Source: Chloroflexota bacterium
Lineage (GTDB): Bacteria; Chloroflexota; Dehalococcoidia; Dehalococcoidales; UBA2162
Direction of reading: 5' to 3'
Length of the DNA stretch: 5,832 nucleotides
Assembly: GCA_016202525.1 (NCBI GenBank)
Contig: JACQOM010000162.1
Coordinates: forward strand, 1-5,832
The stretch's first letter is position 1. Every line of letters starts with the position of its first letter. The notes beneath the pieces were generated by a model that saw only the letters and a program-made list of their open reading frames with translations, was not told the DNA's origin and searched no databases. Positions 5,709 through 5,832 of the stretch are shown here, piece by piece. The position numbers and the translations under genes were made by a program.

Positions 5709-5800
5709 TGGCGGAGGGGGAGGGATTCGAACCCTCGACACCGGTTACCCGATGTAAGCACTTAGCAGGCGCCCGCACTAGACCACTATGCGACCCCTCC
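5709..5800 (-). tRNA. tRNA-Ser (anticodon GCU), CCA encoded
   Basis: The minus strand folds into a class II tRNA. The acceptor is GGAGGGG (5800-5794) with CCCCTCC (5719-5713), a perfect 7 pairs, followed by discriminator G (5712) and encoded CCA (5711-5709). The D stem is GCA/TGC. The anticodon loop is CTGCTAA (5768-5762) with anticodon GCT at 5766-5764, reading serine AGC/AGU. The anticodon stem GGCGC/GTGCT contains two G-U pairs. The long variable arm ACATCGG/CCGGTGT with a GTAA loop is diagnostic of Ser (or Leu/Tyr). The T arm is GAGGG, TTCGAAT, CCCTC. The gene lies 52 bases ahead of miaB on the same strand with no hairpin between, so one transcript for both is possible. Confidence 0.97.
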
Positions 5801-5818
5801 CTTGTCCCGACGAAGCTA

Positions 5819-5824
5819 ATTATA
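5819..5824 (-). promoter_or_regulatory. -10 element of the tRNA-Ser promoter
   Basis: On the minus strand this is a perfect TATAAT, with its last base 18 bases before the first tRNA base. Transcription should begin near 5812. The -35 box would lie beyond the right edge of the window. The G/C-rich CGTCGGGAC (5812-5804) just downstream resembles the discriminator region of stringently controlled tRNA promoters, but that is inference. Confidence 0.6.
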
Positions 5825-5832
5825 TTTTATCC

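Noticed and set aside
5657..5761. Extra 35 N-terminal codons in frame with miaB
   Set aside because: The stretch translates the tRNA-Ser gene and the spacer. MiaB homology starts at ATG 5656 (MPQYYIWTIGC), so the longer reading frame is an artefact.
5709..5832. tRNA-Ser 3' end as a possible integration (att) site
   Set aside because: No second copy of the tRNA 3' end and no integrase or phage gene lies in the window. The flanking genes are housekeeping.
1..5832. CRISPR array, transposon ends or toxin-antitoxin pair
   Set aside because: No regularly spaced repeats, no transposase-like frame and no terminal inverted repeats with target duplications were seen. The small gene pair at 2901-3321 fits CooT plus a helical partner, not a known toxin-antitoxin family.

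Overview
The window looks like ordinary chromosomal, mostly housekeeping DNA from a bacterium of the phylum Chloroflexota, most likely class Dehalococcoidia or a relative. This is inferred from several protein styles: a MiaB that begins MPQYYIWTIGC, an Lgt with GRIGDIINGE instead of GRIGNFINGE, a CooT-type protein, and a small SWIM zinc-finger protein. The placement rests on memory of these families, not on a search, so confidence is moderate. Coding DNA is moderately GC-rich. The one sizeable intergenic stretch (about 2193-2436) is clearly AT-richer.

Layout. (1) 1-1845, plus strand: the 3' end of folC (folylpolyglutamate/dihydrofolate synthase, cut by the window edge), followed 9 bases later by a complete MATE-family multidrug/cation antiporter. 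(2) 1846-1928: a short gap between converging genes with a weak hairpin. (3) 1929-2192, minus strand: an 87-residue SWIM zinc-finger protein with a very strong ribosome binding site and an apparently structured leader. (4) 2193-2436: a divergent regulatory region with inverted repeats and candidate promoters facing both ways. (5) 2437-4091, plus strand: a compact operon of dtd (D-aminoacyl-tRNA deacylase), a 72-residue helical protein, a 66-residue CooT-family nickel-binding protein and lgt (prolipoprotein diacylglyceryl transferase). (6) 4113-5800, minus strand, converging on lgt: tRNA-Ser(GCU) with an encoded CCA, miaB (tRNA methylthiotransferase) and yajC (Sec translocase accessory subunit). 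The miaB stop overlaps the TTG start of yajC.

How the genes fit together. Two genes concern tRNA (dtd proofreads D-aminoacyl-tRNA; miaB modifies A37), and a tRNA gene lies just ahead of miaB, although this tRNA should not itself be a MiaB substrate. Two genes concern the cell envelope (lgt lipidates exported lipoproteins, yajC belongs to the export machinery). The CooT-type protein and its small helical neighbour suggest nickel handling inserted into an otherwise housekeeping operon.

I found no CRISPR array, insertion sequence, phage gene, toxin-antitoxin pair or clearly new multi-gene system. The points most worth checking are the CooT/helical protein pair, the substituted active-site positions in Lgt, and the structured leader of the SWIM gene.
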